From assembly GCF_003668555.1 (NCBI RefSeq), contig NZ_RCWN01000001.1:1474501-1538500 (forward strand): a stretch of 64,000 bases of DNA. The letters are read 5' to 3'. The notes below the pieces were generated by a model, which had not been told where the DNA came from, did no database searches, and was given only the letters and a program-made list of their open reading frames with translations. This stretch comes from Notoacmeibacter ruber. GTDB taxonomy: Bacteria > Pseudomonadota > Alphaproteobacteria > Rhizobiales > Rhizobiaceae. Shown piece after piece: positions 1 to 10,825 of this stretch. Positions within the stretch are counted from its first letter, which is position 1; every line of letters begins with the position of its first letter. A program made the position numbers and the translations under genes.

Positions 1-269
1 CCGACCCGTCCAGCGTCTACAAATCGTCGGGCGTGCAATCCTCCGGTGGTCAGCTCGGCTTCGGCGGCGTGATTCTCCGGTCTTTTGCCGTCCTGCAGGA
101 TCAGATCATACAATCGCTGATGCTCAGCTCGCCGCCGGACATGCTGCTGGCTCCCCCGAGCCAGACCATCGGACTTCTCGACTTTCACCGCGCGGATGAA
201 GCCATCACGATCGGCTACGAGTCCACGATGGCCCAGATCGACGAGATACGCGCCTTTGCGAATGCATAA
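1..269 (+). CDS. patatin-like phospholipase family protein, C-terminal fragment
   Basis: Only the last 88 or so codons are in the window; the reading frame is open from base 3 and no start is visible. The visible part reads DPSSVYKSSG, then a helix RSFAVLQDQI, then PPDMLLAPPSQTIGLLDFHR and ADEAITIGYE. In bacterial patatin/RssA-type (NTE family) hydrolases the C-terminus ends with the same pattern, a 'D-hydrophobic-L-I-A-P' strand followed by a 'G-hydrophobic-hydrophobic-D-F-H' segment and an 'EAI..G' helix. The catalytic Ser-Asp dyad lies upstream of the window, so activity cannot be judged. Family assignment is from the C-terminal pattern only. Confidence 0.65.
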   Translation, partial: DPSSVYKSSGVQSSGGQLGFGGVILRSFAVLQDQIIQSLMLSSPPDMLLAPPSQTIGLLDFHRADEAITIGYESTMAQIDEIRAFANA

Positions 270-333
270 TCCGATTTAAATCAGCACCCTAAGACGATAT
301 TTCGATTCAAATTCTCAATCGCCTGAAGCGCTC

Positions 334-2133
334 TCACGTGATCTCCGCGGCATCGTCGACCCGAAACTGAACACGTCTTTGTCCGTTCCAGTGATTGACG
401 CTGAGGGTTCCCGCAAAGTGCAGTGTTTCACCCTGTCGATTCCTGAGAAAGCGACCGAGATCGTTATCGGCGCAGCGAAAGGCGACGGCATCGAGACGAC
501 CGCCACTCTGTGAGCGAAGAGAAAGGCGGAGGTGGGCACCATCCCTTCCCATGCTCGCGATGTTCTCCATCCGGTGCCGCGCGAGAACGAAGAACGGGCT
601 GGAATGGCCGGCACCGTACGGTCCTGCCGCCTCGATCCTGTCGCAGAGATCGATCGTCAGGCCTTCCGCGCTGAGCGATCCATCGATCCGACGTGCGGCG
701 GCTTGGCGTAGTACCGCAACAAGCCTCGCCAGCCTGTCTTCCAGAAAGCTGCGAAAACCTCCCAATTGCTCTCGCTGGATTGTGATGCCGGCCGCCATCG
801 CGTGGCCGCCGCCCTTTGCTAGAAGACCACGCTCGACGGCTTCCCGAACAATCTTACCGAGATCGACCCCGGCGATCGACCGGCCTGAGCCGGTGCCTTT
901 TCCATTGCGGTCGAATGCGATTGCAAAGGCAGGCCGGCCGAAACCGTCTTTCAGGCGGGAGGCCAGGAGGCCGACCACGCCAGGATGGAAACGATCGCTC
1001 TCGGCGATGAGCACGGCAGGCCCATCGCCTCTGAGAGTTTCAGCCTCGGCCTGGGCTCGCGCGACAGCCAGCATCTCGGCTTCCATCGCCTGGCGTTCAC
1101 TGTTGAGCCCATCCAGCTTTTCGGCGATCGATTCCGCTTCGGTTGAATCCTCGGTCAGCAGCAGTCGCGAGCCGAGCGAGGCATCACCGATGCGGCCGCC
1201 CGCATTGATGCGCGGACCCAGAATGAAGCCAAAATGGAAGGGCCGCAGAGGTTCTCCCAATCGCGCCACCTTCGAGAGGGCAGCAAGACCAGGATTATCC
1301 TGGCGGCGGGCAACATCCAGGCCTCGGACGACGAAAGCGCGATTGACGCCGACAAGGGGAACAACGTCACAAACCGTCGCCATCGCAACGAGATCAAGAA
1401 GACCCATAAGATCAGGGACCGTCTGTCCCCCATCGCGCAGCACACTGTTTGCCGCGACTAGGGCCAGAAAGGTGACACCAGCCGCGCACAGGTGCCCCTG
1501 CCCAGACACATCGTCCTCCCGGTTCGGATTGACCACGGCGAACGCTTCCGCTGGCATGGGACCGGATGGCTGATGGTGATCCAGCACCACGACATCGGCA
1601 CCTGCCGACTTCGCCGCAGCGATGGCTTCAGCGCTATTGGTCCCGCAGTCCACCGTCACGATCAGCGAGGCTTCGCGCGCAAGCGCTTCCATCGCCGGTG
1701 CATTCGGGCCGTAACCCTCGAAAATGCGGTCGGGAATATGGATGGCCGCTTCAGTGCCGAAAGACCGAAACCATCGCGCGAGAATGGCGGCCGAGGCGGC
1801 ACCATCGACATCGTAGTCCCCGAAAATCGCGACCCGTTCTGCCGTGCGCGCCGCCAGAGCAAGCCTCTCGGCCGCAGGAGCCATATCGGTCAATGTTCTG
1901 GGGTCCGGCAGGAGATCGCGTATGGTCGGTTTAAGGAAACCGGCGGCGGCCTGTTGCTCCACCTTTCGCCCCGCGAGGATGCGCGCCACGATCTCGTCGA
2001 TTCCGTCGCTCTGCGTCATCGCCAGAGCCGTTCGCTCCTGGGCTTCGGTCAGACGATGGTGCCACGCGTGGCCTGTGGCACTCTTTTTGACATTGAGAAA
2101 GAATCGCGGCTGCATGGTCTCACTTCCTAACAT
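334..2133 (-). CDS. recJ: single-stranded-DNA-specific exonuclease RecJ
   Basis: 599 aa, close to the usual length for alphaproteobacterial RecJ. It degrades single-stranded DNA 5' to 3' in the RecF recombination pathway and in mismatch and base-excision repair, in the cytoplasm. The DHH phosphoesterase core is complete: DYDVDG at residues 106-111, VDCGT at 161-165, DHH at 185-187 and NPNR near 202. A linker with GPRINAGGR at 306-314 leads to the DHHA1 domain with HPGVVG at 383-388 and GGGHAMAAG at 441-449, followed by the OB-type C-terminal domain. A second in-frame ATG six codons in (base 2115) is an alternative start. It is the last gene of the leftward hom-glpX-recJ group, 30 bp after glpX. 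Confidence 0.95.
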   Translation of the reverse strand: MLGSETMQPRFFLNVKKSATGHAWHHRLTEAQERTALAMTQSDGIDEIVARILAGRKVEQQAAAGFLKPTIRDLLPDPRTLTDMAPAAERLALAARTAERVAIFGDYDVDGAASAAILARWFRSFGTEAAIHIPDRIFEGYGPNAPAMEALAREASLIVTVDCGTNSAEAIAAAKSAGADVVVLDHHQPSGPMPAEAFAVVNPNREDDVSGQGHLCAAGVTFLALVAANSVLRDGGQTVPDLMGLLDLVAMATVCDVVPLVGVNRAFVVRGLDVARRQDNPGLAALSKVARLGEPLRPFHFGFILGPRINAGGRIGDASLGSRLLLTEDSTEAESIAEKLDGLNSERQAMEAEMLAVARAQAEAETLRGDGPAVLIAESDRFHPGVVGLLASRLKDGFGRPAFAIAFDRNGKGTGSGRSIAGVDLGKIVREAVERGLLAKGGGHAMAAGITIQREQLGGFRSFLEDRLARLVAVLRQAAARRIDGSLSAEGLTIDLCDRIEAAGPYGAGHSSPFFVLARHRMENIASMGRDGAHLRLSLRSQSGGRLDAVAFRCADNDLGRFLRNRQGETLHFAGTLSVNHWNGQRRVQFRVDDAAEIT

Positions 2134-2163
2134 AGTGATCCATGTCAGCGACTGCGATAATGG

Positions 2164-3144
<981 letters not shown>

Positions 3145-3349
3145 ATCAATTCCCCCAAAAAATCGCGGCTGCCCTGCGATCCAGCGCGAAATTGGAGGGC
3201 TTGTGTCAGATCGTCGTGACAGGGGCAAGAAGCGCCGGCGCTGCGATCGAGCAAGCAAAGCGGGACACGATAGCCGTGAGAGCCGGGCGTGCGGTAATCG
3301 AACCGATTGAACCGTTTCCGGTGGAAAGATACGCGGGAAAGAGCCGGAG

Positions 3350-4669
3350 CTATCCCGCGGGTTCCATCCGGATCACCTGAGCCGAACCGCGCAAATGCCC
3401 ATCCGACTCAATATCGGCGATCGCCTGCCGCACAGCGGTCTCCATCGTGGCATGAGTGGTCAGGATGATGGCCTTGCTGTCTTTCTCGGGACTATCGGGA
3501 TCGTCGCGCTGAACGATCGACTGCAACGAGATATTCGCAGCCGCCATGCGTTGTGCGATCGCGGCGAAAACGCCCACCTCGTCTCGGACCAGAAGCCGGA
3601 TGAAGTAGCCACCTTCATGGCTGCGCATGCGCGCACGCTGATAGGGAGCCAGTTCCTTCGCCGGGGTGACGAGCGCGGGTACATGCTGACGGCCGGGCCG
3701 GCTTTTCGCGATATCGGCAACATCGCCCATCACGGCGGAGGCCGTCGCCTCGCCGCCCGCGCCCGGGCCGCTCATCAGGAGTGCGCCAAGCAGGTCGGTC
3801 TCCAGCACGACAGCGTTGATCACGTCATCAACCTGCGCAATCTGCGATTCGATCGGCACCATGGTTGGATGCACGCGCTGTTCGATCCCGCGTTCGGTCT
3901 TCTGGGCGACACCAAGAAGCTTGATCCTGTAACCGAGGTCGCGCGCGGCGCGAATATCGGCCAGCGTAATGTTTGAAATGCCTTCCAGATAGATATCGTC
4001 GCCCGCAATCTGTGTGCCGAAGGCAATGGAGGTCATGATCGCGAGCTTGTGCGCGGTATCGTTGCCCTCGATATCGAAGGTCGGATCGGCTTCCGCGTAG
4101 CCGAGGCGCTGCGCATCGGCCAGTACCTCGGCAAAACCGATTTCTTCCTCCTCCATGCGCGTGAGAATGTAATTGCAGGTGCCGTTGAGAATGCCGTAGA
4201 GGCGCGAAACAGTGTTTCCCGCCAAGGCTTCGCGCATTGTCTTGATAACGGGAATCCCCCCCGCCACAGCCGCTTCGAAATTCAGCAGAACACCCTGCTC
4301 TTCGGCGAGAATGGCCAATTCAACGCCGTGCTTTGCGATCAAAGCCTTGTTGGCGGTGACAACATGCTTGCCCGACTGGATGGCGGCCTTGACGGCGGAC
4401 AATGCCGGCTCGCCATCGCCGCCGATCAATTCGACGAAGACATCGAGGTTCGGCGCTTCCGCCAGCTTCACCGCATCGTCATACCATTCCACATTGGACA
4501 GATCGACGCCGCGATCTCTGTTTCGGTCACGAGCGCACGCACTGAGCACTTCGATGGGCCGCCCGCACTGACGCGTCAGCAGTGCATTCTTCTGTTCCAG
4601 CAGCTTGATGAAGGCCGCGCCGACTGTTCCCAGCCCCGCGAGCCCGATACGGAGGGGCTCGGTGCTCAT
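3350..4669 (-). CDS. hom: homoserine dehydrogenase
   Basis: 439 aa from the ATG at 4669, preceded by AAGGATGG at good spacing; an ATG at 4693 is less likely because it lacks a ribosome site. It reduces aspartate semialdehyde to homoserine for threonine and methionine synthesis. The NAD(P)-binding Rossmann motif GLGTVG is at residues 12-17, TANKALI near 105-111, FEAAVAGGIPVIK near 131-143, NGTCNYIL at 162-169, and the catalytic pair in EGNDTAHK (D204, K208). A C-terminal ACT domain (FIRLLVRDEVGVF and onward) indicates threonine feedback control. It starts 20 bp after the stop of the aminotransferase, so the two are probably co-transcribed. Confidence 0.96.
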   Translation of the reverse strand: MSTEPLRIGLAGLGTVGAAFIKLLEQKNALLTRQCGRPIEVLSACARDRNRDRGVDLSNVEWYDDAVKLAEAPNLDVFVELIGGDGEPALSAVKAAIQSGKHVVTANKALIAKHGVELAILAEEQGVLLNFEAAVAGGIPVIKTMREALAGNTVSRLYGILNGTCNYILTRMEEEEIGFAEVLADAQRLGYAEADPTFDIEGNDTAHKLAIMTSIAFGTQIAGDDIYLEGISNITLADIRAARDLGYRIKLLGVAQKTERGIEQRVHPTMVPIESQIAQVDDVINAVVLETDLLGALLMSGPGAGGEATASAVMGDVADIAKSRPGRQHVPALVTPAKELAPYQRARMRSHEGGYFIRLLVRDEVGVFAAIAQRMAAANISLQSIVQRDDPDSPEKDSKAIILTTHATMETAVRQAIADIESDGHLRGSAQVIRMEPAG

Positions 4670-4689
4670 AGTACCATCCTTGTGTCTGT

Positions 4690-5910
4690 TCATTTCTTGA
4701 GCGGCCCACTTTCATCGCCGCCGATCTCCGGAGAGTTTCCGGAGAGAAAACGCTTGATGTTACGCGCGGCCTGACGAATGCGATGTTCGTTCTCGACAAG
4801 CGCGAGACGCACATGGCCATCGCCATGTTCGCCAAAGCCGATGCCAGGAGCCACGGCCACATGGGCCTTTTCGACGAGAAGCTTGGAAAACTCAAGCGAC
4901 CCCATGTCGCGGAACCGCTCGGGGATCGGCGCCCATGCAAACATGGTCGCGGCCGGAGGCGGAACATCGAAGCCGGCCCGTCCGAAGCTCTCGACCATGA
5001 CGTCGCGGCGCTTGTGGTAGATTTCGCGAACTTCTTCGATATCCGATCCGTCACCGTTGAGGGCGGCAGCGGCGGCAACCTGAATGGGGGTGAAGGCGCC
5101 GTAATCGAGATAGGACTTCACGCGCGCCAGAGCTGCGATCAGACGCTCATTGCCCACGGCAAAACCCATGCGCCAGCCCGGCATGGAGAACGTCTTGCTC
5201 ATCGAGGTGAATTCAACCGCGACGTCCATCGCGCCCTCCACTTCCAGAATGGAGGGAGGCGGCGTGTCGCCGAAATATATCTCCGAATAGGCAAGATCCG
5301 ACAGGACGATCAGCTCGTGCTTGCGGGCAAAAGCGATCACATCCCGATAGAAATCGAGTGTCGCGACTTCTGCGGTCGGGTTGGACGGGTAATTCAGGAT
5401 CAACGCCAGCGGCTTGGGAATGGAGTGGCGCACCGCACGCTCCAGAGCCGGCACGAAATTCTCATCCGGCGCCACGGGCATCGAACGGATGACGCCACCG
5501 CTCATGATGAAGCCGAAGGCGTGGATCGGATAGGTCGGGTTGGGACAGAGCACGATATCGCCCGGCGCAGTAATGGCTTGCGCCATGTTGGCGAAACCTT
5601 CTTTGGAGCCGAGGGTCGCGACGATCTGGGTATCCGGATTCAGCGTCACGCCGAAGCGTCGCTTATAATAGGCCGCCTGGGCGCGGCGCAGCCCGGGAAT
5701 GCCGCGAGAGGTCGAGTAGCGGTGGGTACGCGGGTCCTGAACCACCTCGACAAGCTTGTCGACCACGGCCTTCGGCGTCGGCAGATCCGGATTTCCCATC
5801 CCGAGATCGATAATGTCGGCTCCCGCCGCCCGTGCCGCCGCCTTGAGCCTGTTGACCTGCTCGAAAACGTAGGGCGGCAATCGGCGAACTTTGTGGAACT
5901 CTTCCATCAC
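4690..5910 (-). CDS. PLP-dependent class I/II aminotransferase (AlaC/AatB-like)
   Basis: 406 aa fold-type I aminotransferase. Visible features are GMGNPDLPTPK at 37-47, the YSTSRGIPGLR substrate loop, NYPSNPT at 173-179, D205 and Y208 which position the cofactor, the PLP-binding lysine K239 in SMSKTFSMPGWRMGF, and R247. The pattern fits the alanine/valine-pyruvate or LL-diaminopimelate-type subgroup found beside hom in rhizobia. The exact amino donor cannot be decided from sequence. It lies directly upstream of hom, with a 20 bp gap, and is divergent from phaC across the small lipoprotein gene. Its role is probably in aspartate-family or alanine metabolism. Confidence 0.88.
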   Translation of the reverse strand: MMEEFHKVRRLPPYVFEQVNRLKAAARAAGADIIDLGMGNPDLPTPKAVVDKLVEVVQDPRTHRYSTSRGIPGLRRAQAAYYKRRFGVTLNPDTQIVATLGSKEGFANMAQAITAPGDIVLCPNPTYPIHAFGFIMSGGVIRSMPVAPDENFVPALERAVRHSIPKPLALILNYPSNPTAEVATLDFYRDVIAFARKHELIVLSDLAYSEIYFGDTPPPSILEVEGAMDVAVEFTSMSKTFSMPGWRMGFAVGNERLIAALARVKSYLDYGAFTPIQVAAAAALNGDGSDIEEVREIYHKRRDVMVESFGRAGFDVPPPAATMFAWAPIPERFRDMGSLEFSKLLVEKAHVAVAPGIGFGEHGDGHVRLALVENEHRIRQAARNIKRFLSGNSPEIGGDESGPLKK

Positions 5911-6025
5911 TCGATCTCGTTGGTTGTGGTGCGATCAGCCGGAGCAATTACCGGCCGGATTGGCGATGCCGGCCTATACACGTTTCGCCGGCCTGCGAGA
6001 AGGCATGCGCCGAAGCGCGTTTCGG

Positions 6026-6349
6026 TCAGTTGGCGTTGGCGGAAGATGCCTCGATCTGACGAATGGCGTCCTGCCCGTGCGTCTGGCCAAGACGGCGTAG
6101 CCGCATGGCCTCGGCTTCGGAGGTCGGCAGACTGAGCTGGCCGGGCTCTGACGATTCCACGGACCGGATGGTCGCCTGCGCCTCGGCTTGGCCAATCGCC
6201 GGCGCTGCCGCGCCGGATGCCAGGTTAAGGTTGGGGTAGCTACCGTCATCCGCGACCGAATCGGAATAAGGCATGATTTCCGTCTGGCTGCACGAGGCAG
6301 AGAAGCCGGTGATCACAATAAGGCCGATCATGACCATGAGCCTTTGCAT
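6026..6349 (-). CDS. small putative lipoprotein, function unknown
   Basis: 107 aa from the ATG at 6349, which has GAGGAC upstream; the frame is open to 6430 but that extension has no signal-peptide character. The N-terminus MQRLMVMIGLIVITGFSASC is a lipoprotein signal peptide with the lipobox S-A-S-C at residues 17-20. The mature part is short, rich in Ala, Ser and Glu, and ends with a helical segment (SEAEAMRLRRLGQTHGQDAI). No domain was recognised. A small gene in this place, between the aminotransferase and phaC, is seen in related rhizobia. It probably sits on the outer or inner membrane; nothing more can be claimed. Confidence 0.72.
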   Translation of the reverse strand: MQRLMVMIGLIVITGFSASCSQTEIMPYSDSVADDGSYPNLNLASGAAAPAIGQAEAQATIRSVESSEPGQLSLPTSEAEAMRLRRLGQTHGQDAIRQIEASSANAN

Positions 6350-6496
6350 CACATGTCCTCGCTTCGTGACCGAAATCAGCCTGGGTCGTCTCACCCATTT
6401 TACCCATTGGGAATTTTTCTTCTCTGCCATAGTGTTGAAACCATGTCACCTGCGCTGTCGCCAGCGCTGGCGAAATGAACCCTGGGAGGTGGTTCT

Positions 6497-8338
6497 ATGA
6501 ATAAGCGTGAGGATCCGAAAAAGCCTGATTGCAAACCGCAGACTGACCCGGTCCCCATGACCGTCGAGGATACTGAAGCCTTCACACGGAACATGGCCGT
6601 AGCGATCGAAAACGCGGGCAAGGCCGCCGCCGCATGGCTTCGACCGCGCGAACAGCATCCCGAAGACTACCCGTCGGAAACACCGGAAATCGTTCGATCG
6701 ACGGTCGAGACAATGATGCGTGTACGCCAACACTGGCTGTCGAACCCGGTCCGGGCGATGGATATGCAAACCAGGCTGATGGCCGGAATGCTGGAGGCCT
6801 GGAGCACGAATGTCAGCCGCATGGCGGGACAGGATATCCAGCCTGAACCCACCGTGCAGAAAGACAAGCGCTTTGCCGGCGACGACTGGTCCGCGAATCC
6901 CTTTTTCGCCTTCTTACGCGACAGCTTCTTTGTTCTGGACAAGTGGACGAAGGGTCTCGTCGAAGACATGGATGAAATGGACCGGGATGAAAAACGCAAG
7001 GCGGAGTTCCTGCTCGGTCAGGTGATGAACGCGCTGTCTCCCAGCAATTTCCTTCTGACCAATCCGACCGTGATGCGCGAAATGTTCGAGTCGAACGGCG
7101 AGAATCTCGCACGCGGAATGAAGATGCTCGCAGAGGACGTCGAGCGGGGCAAAGGAGAGATCAGACTCCGCCAGGTCGATACGACGCCGTTCAAGGTCGG
7201 CGAGAATATCGCCGTCTCCCCCGGCAAGGTCGTCGCCCGCAACCGTCTTTGCGAAATTCTTCAGTACGAGCCAACGACGAAGGACGTTCTGAAACGCCCG
7301 CTTCTTATCGTGCCGCCCTGGATCAATAAGTTCTACATTCTCGACCTCAACAAGAAGAAGAGCTTCATTTCCTGGGCGGTCGCGCAAGGCCACACCGTGT
7401 TCGTGATCTCTTGGGTCAACCCGGACGAGAGGCACCGGCAGGAGAGTTGGTCCGACTATGCCCGCGATGGCGTCGGCTTTGCCGTGGATACGGCGGAAGA
7501 GATTACCGGCGAGGACCGGATCAACACGATCGGCTATTGCGTCGGCGGCACGTTGCTGGCCTCCACGCTGGCCCTGATGGCTCAGGAAGGCGATAAAAGG
7601 CCGGCCTCGGCGACACTCTTTACGACACAGGTCGATTTTGAATTTGCCGGCGATCTAAAGGTGTTCGCCAACGAACGCCAGGTCTCGGAGATCGAGCAGG
7701 AACTGGACCGAAACGGCTATCTGTCAGGCGACAAGATGGCGACCGCTTTCAATCTTCTGCGATCCAAGGAGCTCATCTGGCCGTACATGGTCAATAATTA
7801 CATGCGCGGCCAGGAGCCAATGGCCTTCGATCTACTCTACTGGAACGGCGACCAGACGCGGATGACGGCAGCCAATCACAGCTTCTATCTGCGGAACTGC
7901 TATCTCGAGAACAACCTTTCCACCGGGCGGATGAAGATCGACGGAAAGTGCGTCAGCCTCTCGGACATTGAGATACCCGTCTATAATCTCGGGACACGAG
8001 AAGACCATATCGCCCCGGCAAAATCCATTCACAAGGGCTGCCGGCAATTTGGCGGGCCGGTCCAATTGGTCATTTCCGGGTCGGGTCATATCGCCGGGGT
8101 GGTCAATCCACCGGCAGCCGGAAAATACCAGTACTGGACGAATGATAAGGCCGATTTCTCCGAGAGCTTCGAGGGATGGCTGGAAGGAGCAGAGGCGACA
8201 CCGGGTTCGTGGTGGCCCCATTGGCAGGCCTGGATCGAATCCATGTCCGATGAGAGAGTGCCTGCTCGCCAGATCACCGGCCTGGCGGGAAAAGTGCTCG
8301 GCGATGCACCCGGCTCCTATGTCCAGGCTCGGATTTGA
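6497..8338 (+). CDS. phaC: class I poly(3-hydroxyalkanoate) synthase
   Basis: 613 aa. PhaC polymerises (R)-3-hydroxyacyl-CoA, mostly 3-hydroxybutyryl-CoA, into storage granules on whose surface it sits. The start is supported by GGGAGGTGG six bases upstream. The N-terminal PhaC_N region (about 80-250) precedes the alpha/beta-hydrolase core. The lipase-like box is GYCVGG at 346-351 with the nucleophile C348, and the partners are D503 in TREDHIAP and H531 in SGSGHIAGVVNPP. All three catalytic residues are present. No phaA, phaB, phasin or phaR lies next to it; in rhizobia those genes are elsewhere. Transcribed divergently from the aminotransferase/lipoprotein side. Confidence 0.96.
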   Translation: MNKREDPKKPDCKPQTDPVPMTVEDTEAFTRNMAVAIENAGKAAAAWLRPREQHPEDYPSETPEIVRSTVETMMRVRQHWLSNPVRAMDMQTRLMAGMLEAWSTNVSRMAGQDIQPEPTVQKDKRFAGDDWSANPFFAFLRDSFFVLDKWTKGLVEDMDEMDRDEKRKAEFLLGQVMNALSPSNFLLTNPTVMREMFESNGENLARGMKMLAEDVERGKGEIRLRQVDTTPFKVGENIAVSPGKVVARNRLCEILQYEPTTKDVLKRPLLIVPPWINKFYILDLNKKKSFISWAVAQGHTVFVISWVNPDERHRQESWSDYARDGVGFAVDTAEEITGEDRINTIGYCVGGTLLASTLALMAQEGDKRPASATLFTTQVDFEFAGDLKVFANERQVSEIEQELDRNGYLSGDKMATAFNLLRSKELIWPYMVNNYMRGQEPMAFDLLYWNGDQTRMTAANHSFYLRNCYLENNLSTGRMKIDGKCVSLSDIEIPVYNLGTREDHIAPAKSIHKGCRQFGGPVQLVISGSGHIAGVVNPPAAGKYQYWTNDKADFSESFEGWLEGAEATPGSWWPHWQAWIESMSDERVPARQITGLAGKVLGDAPGSYVQARI

Positions 8339-8468
8339 GGCCCTCCTGACAGGTTTACCGCAATTGTGCCCAATTCCTGTCACAGCATTGCCAATACTGC
8401 TTCGGTGGAGCGCGGGACACGCTAACCAGCAATTAATCGACTCACGATAAGTGGTCGTAATTCTTACG

Positions 8469-8496
8469 GACTGGCTTCAGACCAATGAGGCCAGTC
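8469..8496 (+). repeat. inverted repeat in the leader of the M15-type lipoprotein gene
   Basis: GACTGGC at 8469-8475 pairs with GCCAGTC at 8490-8496 across a 14-base loop. It lies 20 bases before the TTG start and about 50 before the ATG start, in the phaC-lipoprotein gap. There is no U-run after it, so it is more likely a leader structure than a terminator. Confidence 0.35.
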
Positions 8497-8515
8497 GCCT
8501 AGAGGGGATCACCGG

Positions 8516-9628
8516 TTGCGCGAGTTGACCACGAGCAGGCGCAGTATGCGACAGGCAGCGCTGCTTCTGCTATCCGCGACGAGTCTTTCCCTCGCCGCCT
8601 GCACATCCGGCACTCCCGTCCCTCCCCTCGGACTTGCTTTGGCAGAAGTCGCCGAGTCGCAGGATACCGACGCGACGACCAGCTATAGCACCGATGCGGG
8701 TGATCTCATCGAACAGGGCGACGGCGGCGACGAGAGCGAAGACACCACGCTCGCTCTTGCGGCTGACGAGACGTCTGCAGCAGAGAACGGCCCTGCGGTG
8801 GGCCCCGAGGCTCTTTCCGCAAATCTGCTCGCACCGCCATCCGGATCCGCGACCCCGCCCCCGCCGATCAAGCTGGCGGCCGCAACGCCGCAGGCTGAGG
8901 CGAATCGTGTCGGCGCCGTTACAGCATCTCAGTCCCTCGCCACCAAGGCTTCGGCTGATATCCCAACGCCGATCCGCCTGCCCGACAATGCGATTCCCCG
9001 CGCCAAGGGCCAGGGCGAAATCGCGCTTGCTCTTGCCGAGCCACCTCAGCCGATTCAGCTCGACCGATCCATCGCGGCAAGGCCGAGCGCGCCGCCCTCG
9101 CCCGTTTCCTCCGTTGCGGCTCTGCCGCAAGATGCTCTGCCCGGCGTGAACAAGGACCGGCTTTTCGAGATCGAACGGCGGGATGGTCAGACCGATAATA
9201 GCGACATCGACCTCGACGAACGATCCGAACCGGTGGAAGTGGCGTCCCTTTCGGGCCTTGCACGCTTGGCGCCCAACGGGCTGCGGAAACAGCATGACGA
9301 TGTCGACGTCAATTGTCTGAAGCCATCCTTGGTTCGCGTCCTGAATCAGGTGGAGAGCAAGTTCGGTCGCCCCGTGGTTGTCACGTCGGGTTACCGCTCG
9401 CCCCAGCGCAATCAGCGCGCCAGCGGGGCCAAGAAGTCATTGCACATGTTCTGTGCGGCCGCCGATATCCAGGTCGAAGGCGTCAGCAAGTGGACGCTGG
9501 CCGAATATCTGCGGTCCATGCCGGGCCGCGGCGGCGTCGGCACCTATTGCCACACCAAATCGGTCCATATCGATGTCGGTCCGGAGCGCGACTGGAACTG
9601 GCGCTGCAAGAGGCGCCGTCGCCGCTAA
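8516..9628 (+). CDS. YcbK-like (peptidase M15A/DUF882) lipoprotein
   Basis: Up to 370 aa. The start is uncertain: TTG at 8516 follows AGAGGGG, while ATG at 8546 gives MRQAALLLLSATSLSLAAC, an ideal lipoprotein signal ending in the lipobox LAAC. The middle (about residues 30-240) is low-complexity, rich in Ala, Pro, Ser and Thr, probably a wall-spanning tether. The C-terminal domain (about 260-365) contains VVVTSGYRSP, SLHMFCAAADIQV and HTKSVHIDVG, the His/Asp zinc-ligand pattern of the M15A family of murein-acting peptidases. It is therefore probably an envelope peptidase acting on peptidoglycan peptides. It ends with a basic tail (KRRRRR). It lies downstream of phaC across 177 bp containing a hairpin. 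Confidence 0.8.
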   Translation: MRELTTSRRSMRQAALLLLSATSLSLAACTSGTPVPPLGLALAEVAESQDTDATTSYSTDAGDLIEQGDGGDESEDTTLALAADETSAAENGPAVGPEALSANLLAPPSGSATPPPPIKLAAATPQAEANRVGAVTASQSLATKASADIPTPIRLPDNAIPRAKGQGEIALALAEPPQPIQLDRSIAARPSAPPSPVSSVAALPQDALPGVNKDRLFEIERRDGQTDNSDIDLDERSEPVEVASLSGLARLAPNGLRKQHDDVDVNCLKPSLVRVLNQVESKFGRPVVVTSGYRSPQRNQRASGAKKSLHMFCAAADIQVEGVSKWTLAEYLRSMPGRGGVGTYCHTKSVHIDVGPERDWNWRCKRRRRR

Positions 9629-9772
9629 TTCGCCTTCAGTGCTCATGATTGCCGCGGCTCCCTAACCCGCACGCGGCATAAAGTTTTCCCCAAACGTCTT
9701 TTTTCTCACTTTCGCAGCAATCCGCACTTGCGTTTCGACGGACCTTCCGACTATACGGCTCACACCTCAGGC

Positions 9773-9848
9773 GCGCCCTTCGTCTAGCGGTCTAGGACGC
9801 CGCCCTTTCACGGCGGAAACACGGGTTCGAGTCCCGTAGGGCGTACCA
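9773..9848 (+). tRNA. tRNA-Glu (anticodon TTC)
   Basis: 76 nt including an encoded CCA. The acceptor stem is GCGCCCT with AGGGCGT (first pair G-U), discriminator A, then CCA. The D arm holds CTAGCGGTCTAG. The anticodon stem is CCGCC/GGCGG with loop CTTTCAC, giving anticodon TTC at 9807-9809. The T arm is ACGGG-TTCGAGT-CCCGT. It stands alone, 109 bp before map. Confidence 0.97.
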
Positions 9849-9957
9849 CCTTACTTCTTCTCGACATGATGAAGACTTGCATTTGCGCAGCGACCTTGCC
9901 ATGTCGCTGCCATGTCCAGCCGACCATACGAAGAAACACTTTTTCGAGAGGGCCCCG

Positions 9958-10791
9958 ATGACACTTTACATTGAGGCGGAGGATGACGTGCGCCGCAATA
10001 CCGGCCAGATACGTCTCTATGGCCCTGAGGCCTTCGAGGGCATGCGTAAGGCCTGCCAACTCACCGCACAGTGTCTCGATGAACTGGCGCCTCTCGTGAC
10101 CCCGGGCACGCCGACGCAAAAGATCGACGATTTCGTTTTCGCGTTCGGCATGGACCACGGCGCTGTTCCAGCGACGCTGAATTATCGCGGTTATCGCAAG
10201 AGTACCTGCACGTCCAAGAACGAGGTGGTCTGCCACGGCATTCCCGATCGCAAGCCTCTCCGTGAGGGCGATATCGTCAATATTGATGTCACTTACATTC
10301 TCGACGGATGGCACGGTGATTCCTCGCGCATGTATCCGGTCGGACGAATCAAGCCGTTCGCCCGAAAATTGCTCGAGGTCACGCATGAATGCCTCATGAA
10401 GGGAATCGAGGTCGTCCGCCCGGGCGTCAAGACGGGCGCTATCGGTGAAGCGATTCAGTCTCATGCCGAGGCGCACCGTTATTCCGTGGTACGGGATTTT
10501 TGCGGCCACGGCGTCGGCCAGCTTTTTCACGACGCTCCGAACATCCTGCACTATGGCACAGCTCGGGACGGGGTCGAAATTCAGCCGGGCATGATTTTCA
10601 CGATCGAGCCAATGATCAATCTCGGTCGCCCGCATGTTCGCGTCCTGAACGATGGCTGGACGGCCATTACGGCTGATCGCAAGCTGACGGCGCAGTATGA
10701 GCACACCGTGGGCGTAACCGAGGATGGCTGCGAAATCTTCACCCTCAGCCCCGGCGGGCTTGACCGCCCCGGCCTCGACGACCCAAGCTGA
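9958..10791 (+). CDS. map: type I methionine aminopeptidase
   Basis: 277 aa from the ATG at 9958. GAGAGGG precedes this start, and rhizobial Map proteins begin M-x-x-YIEA just as here; the frame is open to 9877 but that extension is not conserved. It removes the initiator methionine from nascent proteins. The five metal ligands and the catalytic His of the pita-bread fold are present: H93 (CHGIP), D110 (NIDV), D121 (GDSS), H184 (CGHGVG), E217 (TIEP) and E248 (YEHT). It is followed by radC after a 34 bp gap, the usual map-radC pair of Rhizobiales. Confidence 0.97.
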   Translation: MTLYIEAEDDVRRNTGQIRLYGPEAFEGMRKACQLTAQCLDELAPLVTPGTPTQKIDDFVFAFGMDHGAVPATLNYRGYRKSTCTSKNEVVCHGIPDRKPLREGDIVNIDVTYILDGWHGDSSRMYPVGRIKPFARKLLEVTHECLMKGIEVVRPGVKTGAIGEAIQSHAEAHRYSVVRDFCGHGVGQLFHDAPNILHYGTARDGVEIQPGMIFTIEPMINLGRPHVRVLNDGWTAITADRKLTAQYEHTVGVTEDGCEIFTLSPGGLDRPGLDDPS

Positions 10792-10825
10792 TCGGGTAGG
10801 AGCAGATCATCACTGCGGAGGGAAA

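Noticed and set aside
4783..6135. Rightward open frame of 450 codons opposite the aminotransferase
   Set aside because: Shadow of the aminotransferase gene; low-complexity His/Arg/Gly-rich translation.
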